Assembly (NCBI RefSeq): GCF_001672755.1
Contig: NZ_LZKI01000033.1
Coordinates: 1-64,000, forward strand
Reading direction: 5' to 3'
Length of the DNA: 64,000 bases
DNA from: Mycobacterium colombiense
GTDB taxonomy: Bacteria; Actinomycetota; Actinomycetes; Mycobacteriales; Mycobacteriaceae
The notes beneath the pieces are model-generated. The model was given only the letters and a program-made list of their open reading frames with translations, was not told the origin of the DNA and did not search any database. Made by a program: the position numbers and the translations under genes. Positions 16,667-24,886 of the stretch are shown one piece after another. Each line of letters starts with the position of its first letter. Positions within the stretch are counted from its first letter, which is position 1.

Positions 16667-17869
16667 TCAGGCAGCCGAGCCGACTTGGATGCCGAGGAGG
16701 TCTCGCGCGTTGTCGCGCATGATCTTTCGAACGTCGGACTCGCTGAAGCCTTTCAGCTCCTCGGCGAACGATACCGGCGATTCGAGGCCCTCTCCGTGCG
16801 GCCAGTCGGAACCGAACAGAATCTTGTCGACGCCGATGGCCTCGGCCAGCTCCGGCAGGTCGTCCTCGTAGTAAGGGGCGATCCACACGTTGTTGCGCAA
16901 TTGCTGCACCGGGTCTTCTGGGAAGAACTGGGGTTGGGTGTTCGCCGCCTTCTTCAGGCGTTTGATCAGCCGGTGCACGAAGTAGGAGCCGTTCTCGATG
17001 CTGACCGCCTTGAGTTTCGGATGACGGGTGAACACCCCGTGCACGATCATCGAGGCCATCGTGTCGTGGATGGCCCGATCGTCGAGGAGAACCTGATCCA
17101 GCGGATCCTTGGCCCCGAAGCCCTCGAACGTCGCCTTGCCGCCCCACGCCGCCGCGATGTGCAGATATCCGCTGTCGGACAGGTGGAATCCCACCGGCAC
17201 CCCCGCCTCGGCCAGCCGGGCCCAGACCGGGTCGTGGCTGGGATCGCCCAGCGACCGCGGCTTGACCAGGCCGGGCACCGGCGCGGGCCGCACCAGCACC
17301 AGCTTGGCGCCGCGCGCCAGCACGAATTCGACCTCTTCGACGGCCTTGGCCGGGTCGGCCAGCGAAATGATCGGCGCGGCAATGATTCGGCGATCGGGCC
17401 GGTCGAAACCCCAGTCTTCGTCGAGCCACAGATTGAACGCATGCACCGACGCCATCGTCGCCTCGATGTCGTGTTTGAGCGCCTCCTCGACCCCGCATCC
17501 GAACGTCGGCAGCATGAACACCGTCTCGATGTCCTGAGTGTCCATCACCGTGATCCGGGCGTCGCGGTTCTGATACTCGGGATGGTCCGCCAGCCGTTCG
17601 ACCTTCATCAGCGAGGCCGGGTCGACGCCTTCGGGGATCTCGCCGCGGAACAACAGATCGAGGCAGCCCGGCACGATGATCGGATCGAAGGTGGGGTTGG
17701 GAATGAAGTGGTTGACGCGGTCCCCGATCACGGCCCACGTCCGCTTGCCCTCATTGACCATCTGGACGCCGCGCCGTTTGAACTTCTTGTCCAGGTGGCG
17801 GGTGAACGAGTCCAGCGGCTCGTAGTAGTGATTGTCAACGTCGATCGCCTGGTAACCCAAGTCAGCCAT
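16667..17869 (-). CDS. Amidohydrolase-family protein (400 aa)
   Basis: TIM-barrel amidohydrolase, longer than the neighbour at 14183. It opens with AIDVDNHYYEP, where the family's HxH is reduced to a single His, and ends with the metal-site Asp in ILFGSDWPHGEG. An internal VGFHLSDSGY stretch is typical of the same group. ATG 17869 is preferred over ATG 17875, because GGAAAGG lies 6 nt upstream of it. It is second in the operon after the crotonase. Substrate is unknown; a decarboxylase or C-C hydrolase role is possible. Confidence 0.8.
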   Translation of the reverse strand: MADLGYQAIDVDNHYYEPLDSFTRHLDKKFKRRGVQMVNEGKRTWAVIGDRVNHFIPNPTFDPIIVPGCLDLLFRGEIPEGVDPASLMKVERLADHPEYQNRDARITVMDTQDIETVFMLPTFGCGVEEALKHDIEATMASVHAFNLWLDEDWGFDRPDRRIIAAPIISLADPAKAVEEVEFVLARGAKLVLVRPAPVPGLVKPRSLGDPSHDPVWARLAEAGVPVGFHLSDSGYLHIAAAWGGKATFEGFGAKDPLDQVLLDDRAIHDTMASMIVHGVFTRHPKLKAVSIENGSYFVHRLIKRLKKAANTQPQFFPEDPVQQLRNNVWIAPYYEDDLPELAEAIGVDKILFGSDWPHGEGLESPVSFAEELKGFSESDVRKIMRDNARDLLGIQVGSAA

Positions 17870-17898
17870 GATCATCCTTTCCGCCATACCGGCGAACA

Positions 17899-18744
17899 CT
17901 AAGCGTCGGTCGAATCGAGCGATGGGAATTGCGGCGGCCGCTTCTCGAGAAAACTCGTGATGCCCTCGATCACGTCCGGGCGCGGCATGGCCTCGTGCAA
18001 CAAAACTTCGGCGAGCGAATTGGCCTGTTCGACGTCGCGGGTCGCGTCGCCGTAGACCTGCCTCTTGATCACCGCCATCGACGCCGGGGAGCAATTGGCG
18101 GCGATGTCCTCGGCGTAGTCCAAGGCACGCTTCATCAGACTGTCCGGCGCGACAACCTCTTTCACGAGGCCCAGCTCGGCCGCCTCCTCGGCGAGGAAGG
18201 TCCGCCCGCTCAGCAACAGATCGAGGGCCACGCCCCAGTTGGTCAGCCGCGGCAGTATCCAGGAAATCCCGAACTCCGCGATCAGACCGCGGCGCGCGAA
18301 CACGGCGCCGAACTTCGCGCCGGCGGCCGCGAACCGGACATCGCACATCAGCGCCTGGGTCAGCCCGATGCCGACGCATGCACCGTTGATGGCGGCGATG
18401 ACGGGCTTGCGCAGCGTCGTGACGAAGTGGGGCGGGCGCTCCCCGACCAGGTCGGCCAGGTTCGTCCGACTCGCCTTCGCCATCGTCTCGCCGTAGCTGG
18501 GTGCCGCACTCGGCGCGCCCAAATACGCGCCCGCACAAAACCCCCGGCCGCTGCCGGTCAACACGATGGCCCGGACGGCCGGGTCCTGCTCGGCGCGGTC
18601 GATCGCCGCGTAGAACCCGGCGGCGATGTCGGGGCCCCAGGCGTTGAGGCGATCCGGGCGATTGAACGTCAGAATTGCAACACCGGTTTCAGTGGTCTCA
18701 TATAGCACTGCCTCACCGGTGACCACATGGTCGGCGGCGCTCAT
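17899..18744 (-). CDS. Enoyl-CoA hydratase/isomerase (crotonase) (281 aa)
   Basis: Crotonase-fold enzyme acting on CoA thioesters. The first oxyanion-hole strand is RGFCAGAYLG and the second is INGACVGIGLTQAL; the usual first catalytic Glu position is Gln, while a Glu occurs in RGLIAEFGISW, a pattern common in mycobacterial EchA proteins. It is the first gene of the six-gene operon and has operator site 3 centred about 54 nt upstream. It would hydrate or isomerise an enoyl-CoA from the dehydrogenase pair. Confidence 0.83.
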   Translation of the reverse strand: MSAADHVVTGEAVLYETTETGVAILTFNRPDRLNAWGPDIAAGFYAAIDRAEQDPAVRAIVLTGSGRGFCAGAYLGAPSAAPSYGETMAKASRTNLADLVGERPPHFVTTLRKPVIAAINGACVGIGLTQALMCDVRFAAAGAKFGAVFARRGLIAEFGISWILPRLTNWGVALDLLLSGRTFLAEEAAELGLVKEVVAPDSLMKRALDYAEDIAANCSPASMAVIKRQVYGDATRDVEQANSLAEVLLHEAMPRPDVIEGITSFLEKRPPQFPSLDSTDA

Positions 18745-18788
18745 CGGACCGTCCCCTCATAGCTGACCAACAGGCGAGTTTGTACCCA

Positions 18789-18807
18789 TACTGTATACCT
18801 ATCGGTA
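18789..18807 (+). promoter_or_regulatory. Putative TetR operator, site 3
   Basis: TACTGTA-TACCT-ATCGGTA lies 45 nt upstream of the crotonase start at 18744. Left half is a perfect match to the repeated element; the right half keeps GTA. It would control the six-gene minus-strand operon. Confidence 0.65.
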
Positions 18808-19024
18808 CTGCATTCCACAACCGGCGCCATCCGGTCCTGAAACCCCGACTAAACTGCGATTTTCGGGTGCCGAACCGTCGCTCCAGCCACCCACGAATCG
18901 GCGGTCCGGCGGGCGACGAATTTGACGGCGCCGTAACCGAACGCCGGCAATTCTTTTTCGGCGCACAAACGGCCGTCGACGTGGCAAGACTTAATTCCTG
19001 TGGTGTGGGACACGTCGAAGCCAC

Positions 19025-19050
19025 GTTTGCATCGGTCGCGCGATCGGGAA
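19025..19050 (+). promoter_or_regulatory. Possible stress-sigma promoter for the CsbD-like gene
   Basis: GTTT and GGGAA boxes are separated by 17 bp, about 40 nt before the CsbD-like start. This loosely resembles mycobacterial SigF promoters (GGTTT and GGGTA). CsbD genes in other bacteria are general-stress genes. The match is partial. The rest of the 345-bp gap from 18745 to 19090 holds operator site 3 and no gene I can see. Confidence 0.25.
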
Positions 19051-19090
19051 ACCCAACACAAGCCAGCCGACAATTTGGGAGGTACATGCA

Positions 19091-19330
19091 ATGGTTGACG
19101 TCAAGAGCGGTCCGGTCGAATTCGTGCGAGGCATCGTCGAAGATGCCCTCGGCAAGACCAAGCAGGTCATCGGGATCGTCATCGGCAACGACGGCTTGAT
19201 CGATGAGGGCAAGGCTCAGCAGGACAAGGCGGAAGCACAGCGCAACGCCGGCAAGAAGGAAGCCGCTGCCGAGAAGGCCCGCGGCAAGGCCAAGGCCTAC
19301 GAGCAGCGTGAGCGGGCCGAGCAGAACTAG
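19091..19330 (+). CDS. CsbD-family stress protein, microaggregate-binding-protein type (79 aa)
   Basis: Small, very hydrophilic, charged protein. The first half (VEFVRGIVEDALGKTKQVIG) and the Lys/Ala/Glu-rich second half with repeated KAQQDKAEAQ and EKARGKAKAYE match the CsbD family. A mycobacterial relative was described as a microaggregate-binding protein in M. avium. GGGAGG lies 8 nt before ATG 19091. A very strong hairpin follows the stop. It stands alone between two catabolic operons and is probably not part of the pathway. Confidence 0.85.
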   Translation: MVDVKSGPVEFVRGIVEDALGKTKQVIGIVIGNDGLIDEGKAQQDKAEAQRNAGKKEAAAEKARGKAKAYEQRERAEQN

Positions 19331-19346
19331 ACGGCCAGTTTATGGA

Positions 19347-19373
19347 GCGGGCCCGGTCACCGACCGGGCCCGC
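19347..19373. terminator. Perfect 12-bp hairpin terminator, bidirectional
   Basis: GCGGGCCCGGTC, loop ACC, then GACCGGGCCCGC: a perfect 12-bp GC stem. It lies 17 bp after the CsbD-like stop and 19 bp before the end of the convergent DapA-like gene. It can serve both strands. No clear U-tract follows. Confidence 0.8.
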
Positions 19374-19391
19374 TTCGCTGCGTAATCCCGT

Positions 19392-20408
19392 CTACTGCAA
19401 CACAGTTTCGAGTAGGCCCAGACGCTGATAGGCGTTCTCGATCTGGGCCTTCGCCTCGGCGGGCAGCTCGGCCTGCGGAGGACGGGAGTGCGGATAGGCC
19501 CCGATCGGCAGGCCGAGCAACGACGCGGCGTATTTGAACGCGCCGCCCCAGTGAGTGAAGTAGTCCGCCCGCCCCGGGTAGCACGTCCACCACGATCCGA
19601 CGTCGAGATCGAATTGGTCCATGCCGGACTCGCGGCCGTAGTCCATGGCCTCCACCAGCTTGTCGCTGCGCACCAACTCCCAGTACTCGGAAAACAAACG
19701 CCGCGTTGGTGTTTCGAAAAGATAGCCCGCGGTACCCAATTGCGCCGGGCAGACGATCCCGTCGCGCAGCCAGCCGGCCCGGTACACCGTCTTGTCACAT
19801 TCCCACACCGCCAGACCGGGCGCCAGTTCATGCAACATCCGGCTGCTCGCCGGCCGGAAGGCGCCCTCCTTGGTGGCGCACACCGCGGGAACCTCGTGGT
19901 AGATCCGGGCACTTTCGGCCGGCGTCAGCACATAACCCGACGAAGGCGAATTGAACATGCCCAACGCGATATTCGTGCGCGCCGCCACGTATTCAAAGAA
20001 GCGCAGCACGCCGTCGCCGCCGTGCGCCTCCATCATCGGCGTCTGGATGTACGCGATGTCGGCACCCGCCTGCTGGGCGTGCAGCGTCAAGTCCACACAG
20101 TCCTTGGCCGACATGGCCGCCGTGCAGGCCTGCACCACCACGTCGGGATTGATGCTGCGCGCCTCCTCGACAGCCACCTCCAGCAGGCGTTTGCGCTCGT
20201 CGAGGGTCAGCGACCAGAACTCGGCTATTCCACTGGTGCACCACAACATCGGATGCCCGAGATCACCCACGCAGTAGCGCACCAGCGTCCGGTAGGCGTC
20301 CCAGTCGATGTCATCGCCGTCGGGCCCGCAGAACGGGGTGTAGAGGGAGTCACCGATCCCCCGCAATGCGCCGGGCGCCCACGCACGCGCCTCTGCTGCC
20401 GTAGCCAT
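19392..20408 (-). CDS. DapA-family (class I) aldolase/lyase (338 aa)
   Basis: Dihydrodipicolinate-synthase superfamily TIM barrel. The Schiff-base Lys is at about residue 180 in VCATKEGAF. The Tyr that DapA uses (in YNxP) is replaced by Phe in MFNSPSSG, and the SGIAEFWSLT loop replaces the GTTGE motif. It is therefore not the lysine-biosynthesis enzyme. A hydratase-aldolase or decarboxylase acting on a pathway intermediate is more likely. AGGAG lies 8-9 nt before ATG 20408. It follows the SDR gene in one operon behind site 4. Confidence 0.8.
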   Translation of the reverse strand: MATAAEARAWAPGALRGIGDSLYTPFCGPDGDDIDWDAYRTLVRYCVGDLGHPMLWCTSGIAEFWSLTLDERKRLLEVAVEEARSINPDVVVQACTAAMSAKDCVDLTLHAQQAGADIAYIQTPMMEAHGGDGVLRFFEYVAARTNIALGMFNSPSSGYVLTPAESARIYHEVPAVCATKEGAFRPASSRMLHELAPGLAVWECDKTVYRAGWLRDGIVCPAQLGTAGYLFETPTRRLFSEYWELVRSDKLVEAMDYGRESGMDQFDLDVGSWWTCYPGRADYFTHWGGAFKYAASLLGLPIGAYPHSRPPQAELPAEAKAQIENAYQRLGLLETVLQ

Positions 20409-20452
20409 AACCGACTCCTTTTGTCTGCCAATCGATTTCTTGGACCCGCGGT

Positions 20453-21250
20453 TCAGGTGAAGTCTGAGCCGCCATCGACGTTGATGTTGGCTCCGGTCAT
20501 GTAGGAGTTGCGTCGCGAGGCGAGGAACGCCGCGACCGGGCCGATTTCGTCCGGCAGGCCCGCACGCGGCATGTGCGCGGGATGGCCGAAATGCTTGGCG
20601 ATGGCCTCCATCAGGGCGTAGAGATCGTTGCCGTCGACCCCCACCGACTTCGCCCAGCCGACCAGGGCTTCCGACGCGATGCTGCCGGGCGACACCACGT
20701 TGACCAGGATCTCGTCCTTGGCGAGCAGCAGGGACAGGTTCTTCGAAACGCTGGTCAGCATCGACTTGGCCGCCGTGTAGGCCGGCAGCATGACACTTTG
20801 CCGCTGAGTCGAGTGCGCCGAGAAGGTGACGATCCGGGCCCATTGCGCCTTGCGCAACAGTGGCAGCGCGGCGCGCACGCAGCGCACCATCCCCAGCACG
20901 CCGTCTTCGACGGACTCACGCCACTGGTCGTCGGTCAGATCTTCGAACGTGCCCGCGGCGCCCGGCCCCACCGTGACGACCAGAGCGTTGAGTTCGCCGT
21001 CCCATCGCTGCGCTAGCTCGCCGAACACCGCGCCGACCGCATCGTCGTCCCCGATGTCGGCGGTCAGGCCGACCGCGTCCGGGCTACCGCGTCGGGTGAG
21101 ATCGGTCACCGCCGCGTCGAGGGCGTCTCGGCTACGCCCGACCACCGCCACCCGGGCGCCTTCGTCGGCGAAACACCGTGCGGTCGCCAATCCCATACCG
21201 CGGCTACCGCCGACTACCACCGCAGTGGCATTCCCCAGCCCTAGATCCAT
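20453..21250 (-). CDS. Short-chain dehydrogenase/reductase (265 aa)
   Basis: SDR oxidoreductase. The cofactor motif is GGSRGMG at about residues 14-20, the catalytic motif YTAAK is near 160 with Ser in TFSAHS, and the C-terminal INVDGG is typical of FabG-like members. The NNAG motif is replaced by VTVGPG, so it is a divergent member. It is the first gene of the minus-strand unit with the DapA-like aldolase. Its start is 62 nt from operator site 4, which it shares with the divergent TetR gene. Confidence 0.86.
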   Translation of the reverse strand: MDLGLGNATAVVVGGSRGMGLATARCFADEGARVAVVGRSRDALDAAVTDLTRRGSPDAVGLTADIGDDDAVGAVFGELAQRWDGELNALVVTVGPGAAGTFEDLTDDQWRESVEDGVLGMVRCVRAALPLLRKAQWARIVTFSAHSTQRQSVMLPAYTAAKSMLTSVSKNLSLLLAKDEILVNVVSPGSIASEALVGWAKSVGVDGNDLYALMEAIAKHFGHPAHMPRAGLPDEIGPVAAFLASRRNSYMTGANINVDGGSDFT

Positions 21251-21311
21251 TGCTTAATCCGTAGCTCTAGTCTGGTCATTTTCGCCCGTCCAGCCGGTTT
21301 ACCAAAAAGCC

Positions 21312-21330
21312 TACGATAGGTATTACAGTA
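21312..21330 (-). promoter_or_regulatory. Putative TetR operator, site 4 (autoregulatory)
   Basis: On the minus strand TACTGTA-ATACC-TATCGTA, in the gap between the SDR operon and the TetR gene. A TetR regulator commonly binds next to its own gene, so this copy links the element to the adjacent regulator. Confidence 0.7.
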
Positions 21331-21458
21331 GCAGAGGAAGAATACGACACGTAGGCGTATACGCAGGTCAGAAACGGAAGTGCCGGTAAATTCGACTTTA
21401 CCGGCAGCACGGCCGCCGGACCACACGCACGAAACAGATTTTGATGGAGGTGCCCGTA

Positions 21459-22256
21459 GTGGCAAAACAGGCAACCGCCGATAAGCGTCAGCGACGCGAA
21501 CGCGGGTCCATCAATCCCGATGACATCATCAGCGGCGCATTCGAACTCGCGGAACAGGTGTCGATCGACAACCTGAGCATGCCGCTGCTCGGCAAACATC
21601 TCGGTGTCGGTGTGACGAGCATCTACTGGTACTTTCGCAAGAAGGACGACCTGCTCAACGCGATGACCGACCGCGCGCTGAGCAAGTATGTGTTCGCCAC
21701 CCCCTATGTCGAGGCCAGCGACTGGCGTGAGACGTTGGCCAACCACGCGCGGTTGATGCGTAAGACGTTCATGGGCAACCCAATTCTGTGCGACCTGATT
21801 CTGATTCGCGCGGCCCTTTCCCCGAAGGCGGCGCGGATGGGCGCTCAGGAGATGGAGAAGGCGGTTGCCAATCTGGTGCAGGCCGGCCTGTCCCCGGAGG
21901 ATGCGTTCGACACCTACTCGGCGATTTCGGTTCACGTGCGCGGGTCGGTGGTGCTGCAACGGCTCTACGAAAAGAACCAGTCGTCGGACGTCGGCCCCCG
22001 GGCCATCGAAGACGCCGTGTCGATCGATCCGGAAAAGACCCCGCTGCTGGCTCAGGTGACCCGGATAGGTCACCGCATCGGCGCGCCCGATGAAACCAAT
22101 TTCGAATATGGTCTGACCTGCATTCTCGACCATGCCAGCCGGCTGATCGACGAGAGCAGCGGGTCCAAGGCCGGCAAGGCGGCGCCGTCACGCCAGCCCA
22201 AGCCGGCCAAGTCGGCTACCACCCGGAACCGGACCAAGGCGGCAGCGGCCCGCTAA
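21459..22256 (+). CDS. TetR-family transcriptional regulator (265 aa)
   Basis: N-terminal TetR helix-turn-helix: ISGAFELAEQ, then the recognition segment GKHLGVGVTSIYWYFRKKDDLL. A ligand-binding helical domain follows, ending in a Lys/Ala/Pro-rich basic tail of about 30 residues, which is unusual for the family. GTG 21459 is preferred over ATG 21444 because GGAGG at 21446-21450 is correctly spaced for it. It sits in the centre of the catabolic cluster, divergent from the SDR-aldolase operon. I infer that it binds the TACTGTA-N5 elements and represses the cluster until a CoA ester or substrate appears. Confidence 0.87.
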   Translation: MAKQATADKRQRRERGSINPDDIISGAFELAEQVSIDNLSMPLLGKHLGVGVTSIYWYFRKKDDLLNAMTDRALSKYVFATPYVEASDWRETLANHARLMRKTFMGNPILCDLILIRAALSPKAARMGAQEMEKAVANLVQAGLSPEDAFDTYSAISVHVRGSVVLQRLYEKNQSSDVGPRAIEDAVSIDPEKTPLLAQVTRIGHRIGAPDETNFEYGLTCILDHASRLIDESSGSKAGKAAPSRQPKPAKSATTRNRTKAAAAR

Positions 22257-22275
22257 CCTGAGCCGAAATAGCCTG

Positions 22276-23184
22276 TCAGTCTTCGGGTTCAGGTACGTGG
22301 AAGTGCTCGTCGCGTAACCGAAATGCCTCCCTGGCGCCATGCCGCGCACGGGTTTTAACGAAGTTGAATTCGTCTGGCCCGAATTGCAGATTGGTGCCGA
22401 AGGCATGGAACAGATAGCTGGCGACTTCTTCGCCCTGGTACGCCTGGCTCTGTTCGACCAGCCGGAATGCCTCCTTGGCGATCACGACGCCGTCGGCGGG
22501 CATCTTCGCCGCCTTTTCGGCCCAATATCGGGCCCGGGCCGTCACAGCGCCGGGCGCGCAGGTGTCGGTGAAGATTCCGAGGTGCTCGACCTCGGCCGCC
22601 TCGATGATGTCGCCGGTCAGCAGCAGGCGCCGAGCCAGTACCGGCCCGAGCCGGTGGAAGAACATGTGCAGGCTGCCGAGTGCGGGCCCGAGGAACCGGG
22701 TTGCCGGCATGCCGATCTTGGTGTCGCGCGCGATCACCGAGATGTCGGTCATCAACGCCATCTCGAAGCCGCCGCCGAGGGCGTAGCCGGCGATCTCTCC
22801 TACCGTCACCTTCGGGAAGCCCATGAAATTGTGATAGAAGCCAAAAGACTTGCGGTCCACGGTAAGTCGCCGACGCTGACTCGGACGACGCTTGGCCGCC
22901 CGGTCGTCGCCGGCCGCCTGGTTCTGTGGCGCGGCGGCGCCGTACCAGCCGTAGGCATTGTTCATGTCGGCTCCGGTGGAAAAGACCCCCTCGGCACCGC
23001 GCAGTAACACCACCGTCAGGTCGTCGTCCTCGGCCACCCGGTCCAGACAACGGGCGACGGCCTCACGCATCGACGCGTCATACGAGTTCCGTTGCTTGGG
23101 ATTGTTCAGCGTGATGGTCGCGATGCGCCGATCGGGATCGACGTCGAAGAGCACCCGATCGTCTGAGCTGCTCGAGGCGGTCAT
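22276..23184 (-). CDS. Enoyl-CoA hydratase/isomerase (crotonase) (302 aa)
   Basis: Crotonase-fold enzyme. The first oxyanion strand is VFSTGADMNN and the second AGYALGGGFEMAL, which keeps the first catalytic Glu of canonical hydratases. An insertion rich in Arg/Lys/Gln around residues 100-130 is longer than usual. ATG 23184 overlaps the upstream thioesterase stop by 4 nt. It is convergent with the TetR gene, with 19 nt between them. It is second in the two-gene minus-strand unit behind operator site 5. Confidence 0.85.
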   Translation of the reverse strand: MTASSSSDDRVLFDVDPDRRIATITLNNPKQRNSYDASMREAVARCLDRVAEDDDLTVVLLRGAEGVFSTGADMNNAYGWYGAAAPQNQAAGDDRAAKRRPSQRRRLTVDRKSFGFYHNFMGFPKVTVGEIAGYALGGGFEMALMTDISVIARDTKIGMPATRFLGPALGSLHMFFHRLGPVLARRLLLTGDIIEAAEVEHLGIFTDTCAPGAVTARARYWAEKAAKMPADGVVIAKEAFRLVEQSQAYQGEEVASYLFHAFGTNLQFGPDEFNFVKTRARHGAREAFRLRDEHFHVPEPED

Positions 23185-23876
23185 GTATCGGACTCCTTTC
23201 GGCGCCTGCCGAATCGCGATCCGGCAAGCTTCTCCGGCCGTGACGCCAACGTGTTGACCTCGCCGGTACACAGGACCTCGTCGTCGAGCAACAGCCGCCC
23301 GGTCGACGTGATGCCGCGTTCACCCTCGGAGCGGGTGATGTCGAATCGCAGGTCGGTCAGCACCGGCGTCGGCCGGCGGAAGGTCACCACCAGGGACCGG
23401 GTTTTGCCGGACAGGCCGGTGACACAGTTGTGGTGCTGAATGACGCAGTCGAAGAAGACGCCCAGGAATCCGCCGTGCACCAGCCCCGGCGGTCCCTCGT
23501 ACACAAGCGGGAATTCGACACCGCCCGTTGCGTTCTCGGCATCAAGCCGGTCGAACCGGTATTCGGGAAAGCACGGGTTGTACGCACCGATATCGGTTGC
23601 GTGGTTGAGGTAGACGCGGCGGGGATCGTCGGGCCGTTCGCCGATACGCGGAGCATTGTCCGTCGGCGCCGCGGCCGACAGTTCGCCCTCCCATTCGGCG
23701 AACTTCTGCAACATCGCATCGACCGCGCGGTGCGGGTGCTCGAGGGAGACCAGCAGCGAGCTCAGGCGCCGCATCGCGGCAGCGGCGGCGACCGTCTGGG
23801 CGAGCGGCGCCTCGCCGAACCTGGCGGCGCCATTGCTCGTCGACGCGGGCGCGGCGCGCCCCTCCGACAGTGTCAT
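23181..23876 (-). CDS. PaaI-type hotdog thioesterase domain protein (231 aa)
   Basis: Hotdog-fold protein with the thioesterase loop GPPGLVHGGFLGVFFD in the C-terminal half, followed by the strands SLVVTFRRPTPV and GRLLLDDEVLCTGE. The first 90 residues are helical and poorly conserved, like the thioesterase at 3209-3829, with which it shares the overall plan. It is first in the unit with the crotonase (4-nt overlap) and diverges from the long crotonase/ligase operon. It probably hydrolyses an acyl-CoA intermediate. Confidence 0.8.
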   Translation of the reverse strand: MTLSEGRAAPASTSNGAARFGEAPLAQTVAAAAAMRRLSSLLVSLEHPHRAVDAMLQKFAEWEGELSAAAPTDNAPRIGERPDDPRRVYLNHATDIGAYNPCFPEYRFDRLDAENATGGVEFPLVYEGPPGLVHGGFLGVFFDCVIQHHNCVTGLSGKTRSLVVTFRRPTPVLTDLRFDITRSEGERGITSTGRLLLDDEVLCTGEVNTLASRPEKLAGSRFGRRRKESDT

Positions 23877-24004
23877 CGGCGCCCCTCCTCCTCATCGCCG
23901 CGCTCTGCATCGTCGCCGGCGCGGCCATGGTTCTCTCTTTCACCCGGGTTGTTTCGCAGGCAGCGTATCCTTGCTAACTTATACAGCGTATCAATCGTAT
24001 TGCC

Positions 24005-24023
24005 TACTGTATGGGTAACCGTA
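24005..24023 (+). promoter_or_regulatory. Putative TetR operator, site 5
   Basis: TACTGTA-TGGGT-AACCGTA in the divergent promoter region between the thioesterase (129 nt from its start) and the crotonase-ligase operon (27 nt). It covers an in-frame ATG at 24011, which argues that translation starts downstream at GTG 24050. Confidence 0.7.
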
Positions 24024-24049
24024 TCGGCGAAGAAAGGCCGGATTCGACG

Positions 24050-24871
24050 GTGAGTCAGGGGGCCGACACGGCCGGTGCCGAGGGTTCGGTAACAGCGCAC
24101 CGCGACGGTGCGGTGTTGCTGGTGACGATCGACCGTCCATCCCGGCGTAATTCGTTGACGCAGTTGATGATCGGGACTCTGGTCGAAACACTGACAGATG
24201 CGGCCGCCGACGATTCACTGCGAGTCGTCCACATCCGCGGCGCGGGTGACGACTTCTGTGCCGGTGCCGACTGGGTGGCCGCCAACAATCCGGGCGGGCA
24301 GCGTCCCCGCGCCGGTGATCTGGTGCGGCGGATCCCCCACGCCGCGCACCGGGTGATCGAGCTGGTGGCAACCATCCAGCTGCCGGTGGTGTGCAGCGTG
24401 CGGGGCTGGGCCGTGGGATTCGGCTGCAACCTCGCGCTGGCGGCCGACTTCACCGTGGCCGCCGACGATGCGGTGTTCTGGGAGCCCTTCATCGATCGCG
24501 GGTTCAGCCCGGACTCCGGATCCACCTGGCTGCTGGCCCGGCTCGTCGGCCTGGCGCGGGCCAGGCGCATGCTGCTGCTCGGCGAGAAGGTGAGCGCGCC
24601 GGACGCGGCCGATTGGGGATTGATCCACCAGGCGGTAGGCGGCCCGGAGCTCGACCACGCCGCCGAGCAGTTGGTGCGTCGACTGGCCTCCGGACCGACG
24701 GCCGCGATCGGCCTGGCCAAACAGGCCGTGAACTTCGGCCAGCATGCGACGCTGAGCCAATCGCTGACCCAGGAGCTGTTCAACCTGGAATTGTCCTGCC
24801 GAACAAGCGATTTCAAGGAGGGCTTGGAGGCCTTTCGGCAGCGACGCCCACCGAAGTTCAATGGCCGATGA
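24050..24871 (+). CDS. Enoyl-CoA hydratase/isomerase family protein (273 aa)
   Basis: Crotonase-fold protein. Oxyanion strands are DDFCAGADWV and VRGWAVGFGCNLALAAD. The usual first catalytic Glu position is Asn and the second region reads PFIDRGFSPDSGS, so hydratase chemistry is doubtful and an isomerase, hydrolase or other reaction is possible. GTG 24050 is preferred over ATG 24011, which lies inside the operator. It heads a plus-strand operon of six genes running to 31051. Confidence 0.8.
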   Translation: MSQGADTAGAEGSVTAHRDGAVLLVTIDRPSRRNSLTQLMIGTLVETLTDAAADDSLRVVHIRGAGDDFCAGADWVAANNPGGQRPRAGDLVRRIPHAAHRVIELVATIQLPVVCSVRGWAVGFGCNLALAADFTVAADDAVFWEPFIDRGFSPDSGSTWLLARLVGLARARRMLLLGEKVSAPDAADWGLIHQAVGGPELDHAAEQLVRRLASGPTAAIGLAKQAVNFGQHATLSQSLTQELFNLELSCRTSDFKEGLEAFRQRRPPKFNGR

Positions 24872-24886
24872 TCGAAGGGATGATCA

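Noticed and set aside
24011..24049. ATG 24011 as the start of the crotonase gene
   Set aside because: The ATG lies inside operator site 5 and has no ribosome site; the added residues are not part of the crotonase fold.
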